The notes beneath the pieces were generated by a model that saw only the letters and a list, made by a program, of their open reading frames with translations, ran no database searches and had not been told where the DNA came from. The position numbers were made by a program, and so were the translations under genes. From Clostridiales bacterium (GTDB lineage: Bacteria > Bacillota > Clostridia > Oscillospirales > Acutalibacteraceae), in the NCBI GenBank assembly GCA_018364155.1, contig JAGZMM010000001.1:1-64000 (forward strand): DNA of 64,000 nt. The letters run 5' to 3'. Shown piece by piece: positions 16,076-24,324 of this stretch (its first letter is position 1; the number at the start of each line of letters is the position of its first letter).

Positions 16076-16255
16076 AACCGGCGTTATCTTATAACCACAG
16101 GGGATGACCGATTCGAACGGAGGATGGCATTTCTGCAAAGCGGAAAGGGATGCACCGGCCTTTTTGAATCGGTGCCAGCCAGTTCGGACGGTTTGTTTCC
16201 GGATTAGACGGCGCCAACCGTTATTTTAGATGAACAAAAAAGGAGCGTTTTTTCT
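16076..16255. other. Non-coding DNA before the GNAT gene
   Basis: No gene is supported. GCACCG and CGGTGC near 16150-16173 can form a weak hairpin. An AAAAAAGGAG site for the next gene lies at 16239-16247. Confidence 0.4.
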
Positions 16256-16744
16256 ATGAAGCTGACTATGGAACCCTTTTGCGAAGAAGATTTGCCCAAA
16301 ATCACCCGCATCTGGAACAGCGTGGTGGAGCAGGGGGACAGCTTTCCCGGCGACCAGGTTCTTTCTCTTGAGGAAGCCAGGGAAATGTTCGCCGCCCAGA
16401 CCGAGACGGTCTGCGTCCGGCTGGATGGGGAAGTGGTGGGAGTGTATATCCTCCATCCCAACCACATCGGTCGGTGCTCCCATGTGGCAAACGCTTCCTA
16501 TGGGGTCAAACCGGGTTGCCGCGGCGCCGGAATCGGCCGGGCGATGGTGCTCGATTCCCTCCACCGCGCCGGGAAGCATGGATTTCGCGGGCTGCAGTTT
16601 AACGCGGTGGTACGCACAAACGCCGCCGCCATCCATCTTTATGAGCAGCTGGGTTTTACCAGAGTGGGCGTCATCCCCGGCGGGTACCGTCTCAAGGACG
16701 GCTCTTATGAGGATATCCTGATTTTCTATCATCCGACGGTGTGA
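16256..16744 (+). CDS. GNAT-family N-acetyltransferase
   Basis: The 162-residue protein has the acetyl-CoA pyrophosphate loop VKPGCRGAGIGRAMV (about 85-98), a following helix, and the C-terminal VVRTNAAAIHLYEQLGFTRVG block typical of GNAT enzymes. These move an acetyl group from acetyl-CoA to an amine. The substrate is not predictable. A good AAAGGAG site lies 8-12 bases before the ATG, and the gene appears to be transcribed alone. Confidence 0.85.
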   Translation: MKLTMEPFCEEDLPKITRIWNSVVEQGDSFPGDQVLSLEEAREMFAAQTETVCVRLDGEVVGVYILHPNHIGRCSHVANASYGVKPGCRGAGIGRAMVLDSLHRAGKHGFRGLQFNAVVRTNAAAIHLYEQLGFTRVGVIPGGYRLKDGSYEDILIFYHPTV

Positions 16745-16838
16745 TTTTTTTCGCATAACCCGTCCGCCTTTCTCATACCCATAAAACAGACGCGTGAGTT
16801 ACGCCCTACGGGGCTTTTATGGAAGGCGGGATGACAAT

Positions 16839-17873
16839 ATGTATCCGGAAGACAGACCCAGACGTTCGGTGCGCAGGGAATCGGCCGGCGTCACAGAGGA
16901 GCCCAAGAAGAAAAGCGGGATTACGCTGCTCGCCCAGGTCAGCGTCTGCGCAGTGTTGGTGCTGGCGGCGTTTTTGTTCAAGCTGTCAGGAAACGGGGCA
17001 TTTTTCGAGCTGCAGGAGCAGTATGTGGACGCCATGTCCAAACAGGTGACGTTTGAGGAGGCGTGGGCCCAGGTGGAGGAAATGGCCGACCGGTACGCGG
17101 TGCTGGCTTTCTTTGTGGAACCCATTCACTCCATTCAGGAAGCCTTCTCCTTCCAGCCGTCGCAGGGTGCCTCCTCTGGGAGCTCGGATGTATCCGGCTC
17201 GGATAAAACCTCCGGCACCTCTTCGGGTGCTTCTTCCTCTCCCTCCAGCGCCCCGTCCTCCCAGGCACCCGTCTCCTCTGCGCCGTCCCAGGACGGGACG
17301 TCCTCAGCGGAGGGCGGGAACGACGGGGAGGTAAGCGCGCCCGGCGACCTGACGCCCACCGGTGTGCACCTGGGTGCCGGCGGGGAGGACATTTTGACCG
17401 GGCTATTTGGAAATGGGGCGAAGCTGCCGCCGGAGAAGACCTCCTTTGCCCCATATTTTCTGACTGCTCCCTTGTCGCCGCCGTTGCAGACAGCGACCAT
17501 CACTTCCACCTTCGACTACCGCACCCATCCCATCACCGGTGAGGAGGGCTTCCATACCGGTTTGGACCTGGCGACGGCGGAAGGAACTCCCATCGCAAGC
17601 GTATTGCCGGGCATTGTCGCAAAGCAGGGCTATAACGACAAGTCCGGCAATTTTGTTATCGTCAGCCACGGCAGCGGCGTGGAAACCCTTTACGCCCATT
17701 GCAGCAAAATTACCACCGCAGACGGCGCCTACGTCCGGGCGGGGGAGACCATCGCGCTGGTAGGCTCCACCGGCGACTCCACCGGCCCCCATTTACACAT
17801 CGAGCTAGCCATCGACGGGGTAAAGATGGATCCGCTTTACGCCCTTGACCGGTTCGGGTACGATGTCGCTTAG
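16839..17873 (+). CDS. Membrane-anchored M23 (LytM) protein, SpoIVFA-like
   Basis: I start at ATG 16839, after GGAAGGCGGG, rather than GTG 16794. The 344-residue product has a short basic N-terminus, one membrane helix (about 33-50), a Ser/Pro/Gly-rich linker (about 108-190) and a C-terminal M23 domain (about 220-335). All zinc motifs are present: HTGLDLA, TLYAHCSK and GPHLHIEL. The next gene, overlapping by 11 bases, is an M50 protease, the arrangement of spoIVFA-spoIVFB, in which SpoIVFA holds and inhibits the pro-sigma-K protease. B. subtilis SpoIVFA has a degenerate LytM domain, whereas this one looks catalytically complete. Assignment to the SpoIVFA role is inference from context. Confidence 0.78.
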   Translation: MYPEDRPRRSVRRESAGVTEEPKKKSGITLLAQVSVCAVLVLAAFLFKLSGNGAFFELQEQYVDAMSKQVTFEEAWAQVEEMADRYAVLAFFVEPIHSIQEAFSFQPSQGASSGSSDVSGSDKTSGTSSGASSSPSSAPSSQAPVSSAPSQDGTSSAEGGNDGEVSAPGDLTPTGVHLGAGGEDILTGLFGNGAKLPPEKTSFAPYFLTAPLSPPLQTATITSTFDYRTHPITGEEGFHTGLDLATAEGTPIASVLPGIVAKQGYNDKSGNFVIVSHGSGVETLYAHCSKITTADGAYVRAGETIALVGSTGDSTGPHLHIELAIDGVKMDPLYALDRFGYDVA

Positions 17874-18465
17874 GCTGCTGGGCGTGCGGGTGGAGGTCAG
17901 CGTGCTGTTTTTGGCGTCGGTGACGGTGATGCTCCTGCTCGATTCGAGCGGCGTGGCGGCCTGGGCGATAGCAGCGGCCTGCGTGCACGAGCTCGGACAC
18001 GTGGCGGCCCTTTTTGCCCTCAAAGACCCGCCCGAAGCCATCGCCCTGACCCCTTTCGGGATGCGGATGACCTGGGTGCGCAAGGGGAAACAGAGCTACT
18101 TGAAGGATATGCTGGTGGCGGCCGCAGGTCCCTTGGTCAATCTGGGCAGCTTTTTTCTTTGCTGGCTTTTGCTGCTGTGGACCCAGAATCCCGGCTTTCT
18201 GCTTCCCGCCTGTTCTTCGCTTGCCATCGGGATTTATAACCTGCTTCCGGTCCTGCCTCTGGATGGAGGACAAATTCTATTTGACTTTTTCAGCCTACCC
18301 CTGGGAGAGGACCGAGCCAGACGGCTGCTTCATGTCATTTCCTTTGCTGTGCTGACGATGACCGCTCTGTTTGGTTTTGTTCTGCTTCTTCGCAGCCGGT
18401 ATAATTTTACCCTGCTTTTTACCAGCCTCTATCTCATCGCCATGCTGCTGACCAACACGGAATAA
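17863..18465 (+). CDS. Site-2 intramembrane protease, SpoIVFB-like (M50)
   Basis: ATG 17863 overlaps the end of the SpoIVFA-like gene; TTG 17845 is an alternative start. The 200-residue polytopic protein carries the zinc motif HELGH (H42, E43, H46) in the second membrane segment and the third ligand in NLLPVLPLDGGQ (near 130). It has no PDZ or CBS domain, as in the minimal SpoIVFB group. SpoIVFB cleaves pro-sigma K at the forespore membrane. The pairing with an M23 protein supports that role, but no sigK is in the window. Confidence 0.82.
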   Translation: MSLRLLGVRVEVSVLFLASVTVMLLLDSSGVAAWAIAAACVHELGHVAALFALKDPPEAIALTPFGMRMTWVRKGKQSYLKDMLVAAAGPLVNLGSFFLCWLLLLWTQNPGFLLPACSSLAIGIYNLLPVLPLDGGQILFDFFSLPLGEDRARRLLHVISFAVLTMTALFGFVLLLRSRYNFTLLFTSLYLIAMLLTNTE

Positions 18466-18467
18466 AA

Positions 18468-18513
18468 AAGCAAGGAGCGGACGGGAACAAATCCCGTCCG
18501 CTCCTTGCTTTAC
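18468..18513 (+). terminator. Strong terminator after the SpoIVFA/B-like pair
   Basis: AAGCAAGGAGCGGACGGGA and its exact complement (18492-18510) pair around a five-base loop, followed by TTAC. The long perfect stem can act in both directions. Confidence 0.8.
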
Positions 18514-18594
18514 AAGGTCTTTTCTGAACGTGGGGCCGAAAACGAGGGCGGCTTTTTTTGCGGTGATTGCCCGGAGCGAACCTGCACAATTGCG

Positions 18595-18623
18595 TTGCAT
18601 TGTGGAGGAAAGTACAGTATAAT
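18595..18623 (+). promoter_or_regulatory. SigA-type promoter for the radical SAM operon
   Basis: TTGCAT (18595-18600), 17-base spacer, TATAAT (18618-18623), about 53 bases upstream of the ATG. Confidence 0.75.
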
Positions 18624-18675
18624 AAAACTTCAAGGCGAAAAAGCCAGAAATGCAACGAAACGGGAGAAGAATGGA

Positions 18676-20532
18676 ATGAATCCTGTGCTGGAATCGATAC
18701 TCATGGAGGTCCAGAAGCCTGGAAGATACACCGGAGGGGAACTGAACAGCGTCGTCAAGGACAAAAATGCTGTGGACGTGCGGTTTGCCTTCTGTTTTCC
18801 GGACACCTATGAGGTGGGCATGTCCCACTTAGGGATGAAAATCCTATATGGGCTTTATAACGCCCAGGATACTATCTGGTGCGAGCGGGTGTTCGCCCCG
18901 TGGACGGACATGGAGGAAAAGATGCGTCAAAACGGCATCCTGCTCTATGGCCTGGAAAGCGGCGATCCCATAAGGGACTTTGATTTTATCGGCTTTACCC
19001 TGCAGTATGAGCTGAGCTTTACCAACGTGCTTAACATGCTGGATTTAGCGGGTCTGCCGGTACTGGCGGCCCAGCGAGAGGGGCTTTCGCCCATCGTCGT
19101 CGCGGGCGGCCCCTGCGCTTGCAACCCGGAACCCTTGGCTGAATTTGTGGATCTGTTTATCCTGGGCGAAGGGGAAGAGGTCAACTTAGAGCTAGCCGAG
19201 CTTTACCGGGACTATAAGAAAAAGGGCGGCTCGAAAAAAGATTTTCTCAAGGCGGCGTCTCAGATTCCCGGGGTGTACGTGCCTTCTCTATACGAGGTTC
19301 GCTATCAGCCCGACGGGACCATTGAAGCGGTGACGCCGAAGGAAGGTGCGCCCGAAAAGGTAACCAAACGCATCGTTAAGGACTTGGACAAGGCATATTA
19401 TCCGGACACCTTTGTGGTGCCTTTTCTGGACATTGTCCACGACCGGGCGATGACCGAGGTGTTTCGCGGCTGCATCCGAGGATGCCGGTTCTGCCAGGCG
19501 GGCTTTTTGTACCGCCCGGTGCGGGAAAAATCTCCTGATACCGTCTGTAAGGAGAGCCGGGCGCTGTGCGAAAGCACCGGTTACGACGAGATTTCGCTCA
19601 CCTCTCTGTCCACCAGCGACTATACCGGCTTGCCAGAGCTGCTCGATGACCTGCTCGACTATACCGAGCAGGAGATGGTCAGCCTTTCCCTGCCGTCCTT
19701 GCGGGTGGATAACTTTTCTCCTGCGCTTATGGAAAAGATCAGCCGGGTCCGCAAAACCGGCCTGACCTTTGCACCCGAGGCGGGGACGCAGCGGCTGCGC
19801 GACGCCATCAATAAAAACGTGTCGGAGGAGGAAATCCTGCGCACCTGCAACACCGCCTTTGACGGGGGCTATATGGCGGTCAAGCTCTATTTTATGATCG
19901 GCCTGCCCACGGAAACCATGGAGGACATCGAGGGCATCGCGAAGCTCGGGCAGCAGATTGTCAACCTTTATTACCGCAACCCCAACAAGCCCAAGGGCAA
20001 ATCGGTGGCGGTGAACATTTCCCTTTCTTCCTTTGTTCCAAAGCCCTTCACCCCTTTTCAGTGGGAACCGCAGGACACCATGGAGACACTCCGCCAAAAG
20101 CAGCAGCACCTGCGTGATTCGCTGACTACCCGCAAGGTGCAGTGCAAATGGCACGAGTCCATGACCAGCTTCTTAGAGGCGGTGTTCGCCAGAGGGGACC
20201 GAAAGCTTTGCAAGGTGATGAAGCTTGCCTGGGAGAAGGGCTGCAAGTTTGACGGCTGGGATGACCAGTTTTTGTTTGACAAGTGGATGGAGGCCTTCCG
20301 GGAATGCGGGATTGACCCCGCCTTCTATGCAAACCGCCGCCGTGCTCTCGACGAGGTGCTTCCCTGGGACCACCTGGACTTTGGGGTGGACAAGGCGTTT
20401 CTCATCCGGGAATGGAAGAAGGCCCAGGAAAGTACCGTCACGCCTCACTGCCGCGACCATTGCAGCGGCTGCGGGGCCAACCGTCTGATAGGAGGTGCCT
20501 GCTTTGCAAAAGCCGATTCGGGTGTGGTTTGA
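18676..20532 (+). CDS. TIGR03960-family radical SAM protein
   Basis: From ATG 18676 (GGGAGAAG site) the 618-residue protein has an N-terminal B12-binding-like domain (about 30-190) with FCFPDTYEVGMSHLG and GGPCACNPEP. A radical SAM domain (about 250-480) follows with C266, C270 and C273 in FRGCIRGCRFCQAG, and then a C-terminal Cys-containing tail (HCRDHCSGCG). The cluster binds SAM and makes a 5'-deoxyadenosyl radical. This family is widespread in Clostridia and almost always precedes a DUF2344 gene, as here. A link to RNA or ribosome maturation has been suggested from its usual neighbour RNase E/G, but that neighbour is absent here. Confidence 0.88.
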   Translation: MNPVLESILMEVQKPGRYTGGELNSVVKDKNAVDVRFAFCFPDTYEVGMSHLGMKILYGLYNAQDTIWCERVFAPWTDMEEKMRQNGILLYGLESGDPIRDFDFIGFTLQYELSFTNVLNMLDLAGLPVLAAQREGLSPIVVAGGPCACNPEPLAEFVDLFILGEGEEVNLELAELYRDYKKKGGSKKDFLKAASQIPGVYVPSLYEVRYQPDGTIEAVTPKEGAPEKVTKRIVKDLDKAYYPDTFVVPFLDIVHDRAMTEVFRGCIRGCRFCQAGFLYRPVREKSPDTVCKESRALCESTGYDEISLTSLSTSDYTGLPELLDDLLDYTEQEMVSLSLPSLRVDNFSPALMEKISRVRKTGLTFAPEAGTQRLRDAINKNVSEEEILRTCNTAFDGGYMAVKLYFMIGLPTETMEDIEGIAKLGQQIVNLYYRNPNKPKGKSVAVNISLSSFVPKPFTPFQWEPQDTMETLRQKQQHLRDSLTTRKVQCKWHESMTSFLEAVFARGDRKLCKVMKLAWEKGCKFDGWDDQFLFDKWMEAFRECGIDPAFYANRRRALDEVLPWDHLDFGVDKAFLIREWKKAQESTVTPHCRDHCSGCGANRLIGGACFAKADSGVV

Positions 20533-21157
20533 GAAGACCGGCGCCGCCATCTACATTTCCCATCTGGATTTAAACCGGTGCATGGCCCGGGCGGTCCGGC
20601 GGGCGAAGCTTCCCATCTGGTACACGGAAGGATTTCATCCCCATCCCTACCTGACCTTTCCGCTCCCCCTTTCTCTGGGAGTGCACGGCCTGCGGGAAGC
20701 GATGGATCTGCGTCTGGTGGAGGATATGCCGCTCGAAGAGGTAAAAGAGCGGTTAAACCGTTGCCTGCCTCAAGGGCTTGTGGTGACCGGCGTGACCGAG
20801 CCCGCAGAGAAGGCCAAGGAAATCGCCTTTGCCGATTACGAGCTGACAATGGAAGCGATGGACGGCGATACGACCGCTTTGGTTCGGGAGGCCTTAGGAA
20901 GGGACGCGCTGCCGGTAGAGAAAAAGACCAAGTCGGGCGTCAAGGAAGTGGACATCCGGCCCCATCTGCAAGGACTGTCGGTGGAGAGACAGGGAGAACG
21001 GTGCCTTGTGAAGGTGACGCTGCCATGCGGCTCATCTTTGAGCATCAACCCGTCCCTGCTGGCCCAGGCGGTGACAGCGGCCTGCGGGCAGCCGGTGAAG
21101 ATCGTCAAGACGGTGCGCCTGCGTTTTTGCAACGCGCAGATGCAGCTCTTTGCATAA
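20504..21157 (+). CDS. TIGR03936/DUF2344 radical-SAM-associated protein
   Basis: The TTG at 20504 sits 8 bases after AGGAGG; the GTG at 20495 overlaps that site and is less likely. The 217-residue protein starts with VWFEKTGAAIYISHLDLNRC and continues with KLPIWYTEGFHPHPYLTF, both typical of DUF2344. Homologues are either fused to or follow a TIGR03960 radical SAM protein, and here the two genes overlap by 29 bases. It probably acts as the partner or substrate-binding subunit; the biochemical role is not established. Confidence 0.88.
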   Translation: MQKPIRVWFEKTGAAIYISHLDLNRCMARAVRRAKLPIWYTEGFHPHPYLTFPLPLSLGVHGLREAMDLRLVEDMPLEEVKERLNRCLPQGLVVTGVTEPAEKAKEIAFADYELTMEAMDGDTTALVREALGRDALPVEKKTKSGVKEVDIRPHLQGLSVERQGERCLVKVTLPCGSSLSINPSLLAQAVTAACGQPVKIVKTVRLRFCNAQMQLFA

Positions 21158-21191
21158 AAACAAAAACCATTATTATAGGAGACGTGGAAAA

Positions 21192-22283
21192 ATGGATCCG
21201 ATTAAGTACGTGCTCATCGGATGCGGGCGCATTGCCTCGACCCATCTCAGGGCGGCTTTGTGCTACAAAGAGGACATAAAGGTTGCCGCTGTCTGCGAGG
21301 TGGTACCGGGCAAGGCGGAGAACCTGCTCAAGTCCCTGGGCAGGGAGGCTGAAGGCATCCGGTGCTACTCCGATTATAAGGAAATGCTTCGGGTGGAGCG
21401 CCCGGACGTAGCGGCCGTCACCACCGAAAGCGGGTATCACGCGGCCGTCGCGCTCGACTGCATCGAGGCAGGGGTTCACGTGTTCATTGAAAAGCCCATC
21501 GCCCTGTCTTTACAGGACGCCGACCGGATCATCGAAGCGGCTGAGCGAAAAGGGGTTACTGTCTGCTGCTGCCATCAGAACCGGTTTAACAAGGCGATTG
21601 CAAGAACCCGCCAGGCCCTGGAAGAAGGCCGGTTCGGCAAGCTTTTGTACGGCGCCATTCAGGTGCGCTGGCACCGGGGAGAGGCGTACTACAAGGAAGG
21701 CGACTGGCGGGGCACCTGGGAGCTGGACGGGGGCGCTTTGATGAACCAGTGCATCCACGGCATCGATTTGCTGCGCTGGATGATGGGGGACGAGGTGGAC
21801 GAGGTCTTCGCTTACACCGATAATCTGGTTCACGGCTACATTCAGGCGGAGGACCTGGGGGTAGCGGTCGTCAAGTTCAAAAACGGCGCCTACGGTATCA
21901 TTGAGGGGACCACGGATATCTTTGAGCAAGACTTTGAGGAAACGCTGAGCGTCTTTGGGGAAAAGGGAACGGTCAAGGCGGGCGGAATCTGTGTCAACCG
22001 CCTGGAGCAGTGGAGGTTTGGTGACAAGGACGAGGATGTGGAGAAAATCTGCGAGGAAAGCGTGGAGGACCCAAGCAACGTTTATGGCTTTGGCCACGTG
22101 TCCTTGTACGCGGACATGATCCGGGCGCTTAAGACCCATACGAAGCCCTATGTAGACGCGTACGCTGGCCGGCGGGCGCTGGAAATGGTGTTGGCCGTCT
22201 ATCTGTCGGCCGCCCGGCACCAGCCGGTGAAGCTGCCGCTCGGCGATGTATCCACCACGGATTTTATCGGTCGGTTCGGCTGA
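21192..22283 (+). CDS. Gfo/Idh/MocA-family oxidoreductase
   Basis: From ATG 21192 (GGAG at 21179) the 363-residue protein begins KYVLIGCGRIASTHLRA, an NAD(P)-binding Rossmann motif, followed by HVFIEKPIALS with the conserved Lys of the EKP motif. The C-terminal substrate domain has GGALMNQCIHGIDLLRWMMG with its conserved histidine. Family members oxidise or epimerise sugars, inositols and nucleotide sugars with NAD(P). The gene follows the DUF2344 gene by 34 bases and may share its transcript. The substrate is unknown, and no sugar operon surrounds it. Confidence 0.88.
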   Translation: MDPIKYVLIGCGRIASTHLRAALCYKEDIKVAAVCEVVPGKAENLLKSLGREAEGIRCYSDYKEMLRVERPDVAAVTTESGYHAAVALDCIEAGVHVFIEKPIALSLQDADRIIEAAERKGVTVCCCHQNRFNKAIARTRQALEEGRFGKLLYGAIQVRWHRGEAYYKEGDWRGTWELDGGALMNQCIHGIDLLRWMMGDEVDEVFAYTDNLVHGYIQAEDLGVAVVKFKNGAYGIIEGTTDIFEQDFEETLSVFGEKGTVKAGGICVNRLEQWRFGDKDEDVEKICEESVEDPSNVYGFGHVSLYADMIRALKTHTKPYVDAYAGRRALEMVLAVYLSAARHQPVKLPLGDVSTTDFIGRFG

Positions 22284-22365
22284 TGAGGAAGGGTTCGCAA
22301 GAAGAGAACGGGGCGCAAAAGGCGGCTGCCTTATGCTCCAAATAGAAAGAAACGAGGGAAATTCC

Positions 22366-22893
22366 ATGAACAAGACCAAACGAATCACAGCGTTGGCACT
22401 GCTGCTTATGCTGCTGACCGCCGTGCTGTGCAGCTGTTCCGAAGGAGAAAAGGCCATCAAAAGTAGCGACGGCAAGTACCAGATGACGGTGCCCGAATCC
22501 TGGAGCGACCGGATAGAGGAAGCGGGAGATGAGGTTCTCCTTTCGACGGGGAACAAAGCGGGCAACCGGTTTGTAATGCTTTCGGAGGTTTCCGCTGAAT
22601 CCAGGGGTAATCTTTCCCTTAAAGAGTACCTGGAGACCTTTACCTCCTATTTCGCCAACCAGGTTTCCGACTTTACGCTGGGAGGTCCAGAGGAGGTAAC
22701 GGTCAACGGCTACAGCGGCTATCAGACCTGGGTCAGCGGCCAGACGGGCGGGGAGGATACCACCTATTGGATTACCATCCTGGATTACGGCGAATCGGTG
22801 CCGTGCTTAGTCAGCTGGGGCTTTACCGACAACGCAGAGAAAGCCAAGGCCGACCTGGACAAGGTGATCAATACCTTCGGCCCGGTAGCCTAA
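22366..22893 (+). CDS. Putative lipoprotein
   Basis: ATG 22366 follows GAGGGA. The 175-residue product has a basic N-terminus, a hydrophobic stretch and a lipobox-like LCSC (Cys 24), then a folded domain reading KYQMTVPESWSDRIEEAG and ending DKVINTFGPVA. This outline resembles PsbP-like surface lipoproteins that Clostridia carry in many copies. No enzyme motif is visible. It may be cotranscribed with the oxidoreductase 82 bases upstream. Confidence 0.7.
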   Translation: MNKTKRITALALLLMLLTAVLCSCSEGEKAIKSSDGKYQMTVPESWSDRIEEAGDEVLLSTGNKAGNRFVMLSEVSAESRGNLSLKEYLETFTSYFANQVSDFTLGGPEEVTVNGYSGYQTWVSGQTGGEDTTYWITILDYGESVPCLVSWGFTDNAEKAKADLDKVINTFGPVA

Positions 22894-22928
22894 ACGCGGT
22901 ATCGTCCCGATAAAATCGGAAAAAGGGC

Positions 22929-22957
22929 TTGCAGGCAGGCAGAATTTGTGCTAGTAT
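22929..22957 (+). promoter_or_regulatory. SigA-type promoter for rplS
   Basis: TTGCAG (22929-22934), 17-base spacer, TAGTAT (22952-22957). A second TAGTAT lies 11 bases later. Confidence 0.6.
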
Positions 22958-22963
22958 ATTCTA

Positions 22964-23085
22964 GTATCTGGTTTACCGTCGACGTTCGTCGATTGGGGTT
23001 CATGCCCGGTAATCCCGTGACATTGAAGCGGACAGTCCTCTGCTTTTTCGCAAAGAAAGGGTACGAATGTCTGAATTTTAAGGAG
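22964..23085 (+). promoter_or_regulatory. Possible L19 leader RNA
   Basis: A leader of about 130 bases precedes rplS and contains short hairpin-forming units such as CGACGTTCGTCG (22981-22992) and CCCGGTAATCCCGTG. L19 leaders are known in Firmicutes. I match it by position and structure only, not by a verified consensus. Confidence 0.3.
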
Positions 23086-23095
23086 GATTTGATCC

Positions 23096-23440
23096 ATGGA
23101 TGCTTTGAAAGCCATCGCAGCAGAGAGCCTGAAGGAAACCCCGCCGGTCATCGCCATTGGCGACACGGTGCGCGTTCACGTGAAGATTCGTGAAGGCGAG
23201 CGGGAGCGTATTCAGAACTTTGAGGGAACCGTCATTGCCAAGAAGGGCAGCGGTGTTTCCGAAACCTTCACCGTGCGCCGCGTTTCTTACGGCGTCGGCG
23301 TGGAGCGCGTGTTCCCGCTTCACTCGCCCAATGTGGAAGGGGTGGACGTGATCCGTCACGGCCGCGTGCGCAGAAGCAAGCTCTACTACCTGCGTGACCG
23401 CGTGGGTAAGGCTGCAAAGGTCAAAGAACGTCTCGGCTAA
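23096..23440 (+). CDS. rplS: 50S ribosomal protein L19
   Basis: The 114-residue protein matches L19 throughout, with GDTVRVHVKIREGERERIQ, FEGTVIAKKG and the C-terminal RRSKLYYLRDRVGKAAKVKE. L19 sits at the 30S-50S interface. A strong AAGGAGG lies before the ATG. In many Firmicutes it is followed by lepB, rbgA and rnhB, as here, but a terminator separates it from lepB. Confidence 0.98.
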   Translation: MDALKAIAAESLKETPPVIAIGDTVRVHVKIREGERERIQNFEGTVIAKKGSGVSETFTVRRVSYGVGVERVFPLHSPNVEGVDVIRHGRVRRSKLYYLRDRVGKAAKVKERLG

Positions 23441-23453
23441 TGGAGCAAAGAAT

Positions 23454-23497
23454 GGGACGGTTTGGGGGGATTTCCTCCCAGCCGTCCCTTTTTCCTG
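23454..23497 (+). terminator. Terminator after rplS
   Basis: GGGACGGTTTGGG and CCCAGCCGTCCC form the stem, followed by TTTTTCCTGTTT. Confidence 0.85.
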
Positions 23498-23657
23498 TTT
23501 ATTCCTTTGCGAATTTCCTATTTTGTTCACAAAATTTTCCGATTTTTTTGGTATTATGAAGAGAAACGGAGAGTACGCTCTCCCTTGTAGCGCAGGAGCA
23601 CGGCGCCGGTTTGCCTTTTGGCAGAGCCTTGTGCGCCGTAAATGGAGGGAAACAAGC

Positions 23658-24260
23658 ATGACCGATGGATTGGAACTCAATTATGACGAGGTGCTCGACG
23701 ACGGCTCGATTTCGACCGTGCCGAAAAAACGCGATCGTTATGCGGATGTAAACGAATGGCTGGAAGCCATTGTGTTTTCCGTCACCCTTGTCATCGTGGT
23801 ATTCAGCTTTGTTTTCAAGCTGGTTTTGGTGGACGGCACCTCAATGGTCCCAACCTTGCACAACGGCGACCGGGTCATGATCCAAAGCCTGTTTTACCAG
23901 CCGTCCCAGGGGGATGTGGTGGTCATCACGAAGCCTACCATTCACCATAAGCCGCTGATCAAGCGGGTCATCGCCACCGAGGGGCAAACGGTGTTCATCG
24001 ACTTTGACAAGGGAACGGTGTCGGTGGACGGGGTGGAATTGGACGAGCCGTACATCAATGAGCGGATCAAAAAGAGCAAAAAGGGCACCTATGGGTTCGA
24101 GTACCCGGTGCAGGTACCGGAGGACTGCGTCTTTGTTTTGGGCGACAACCGCAACAATTCCTCCGACAGCCGGGACATCGGCTTTGTGGAGAACAAATAC
24201 CTGCTTGGAAAGGCCATCTTCCGCTTTTATCCCTTTGACGCGATCGGCCCTATTGGATAA
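23658..24260 (+). CDS. lepB: Signal peptidase I
   Basis: From ATG 23658 (GGAGGG site) the 200-residue protein has a short cytosolic N-terminus, one membrane helix (about 36-58), the catalytic serine S62 in DGTSMVPTL, the general base K102 in KPLIKRVIATEG, and the box GDNRNNSSDSRDIG. It cleaves signal peptides on the outer face of the membrane. It leads the operon lepB-rbgA-rnhB-yraN. The length fits Gram-positive type I peptidases. Confidence 0.95.
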   Translation: MTDGLELNYDEVLDDGSISTVPKKRDRYADVNEWLEAIVFSVTLVIVVFSFVFKLVLVDGTSMVPTLHNGDRVMIQSLFYQPSQGDVVVITKPTIHHKPLIKRVIATEGQTVFIDFDKGTVSVDGVELDEPYINERIKKSKKGTYGFEYPVQVPEDCVFVLGDNRNNSSDSRDIGFVENKYLLGKAIFRFYPFDAIGPIG

Positions 24261-24324
24261 CGTTGCGCACACGGAAAAGCAAAACCCGGTACGGGCAAAC
24301 GACGCAGAGAAAGGAAAGGGAAAG

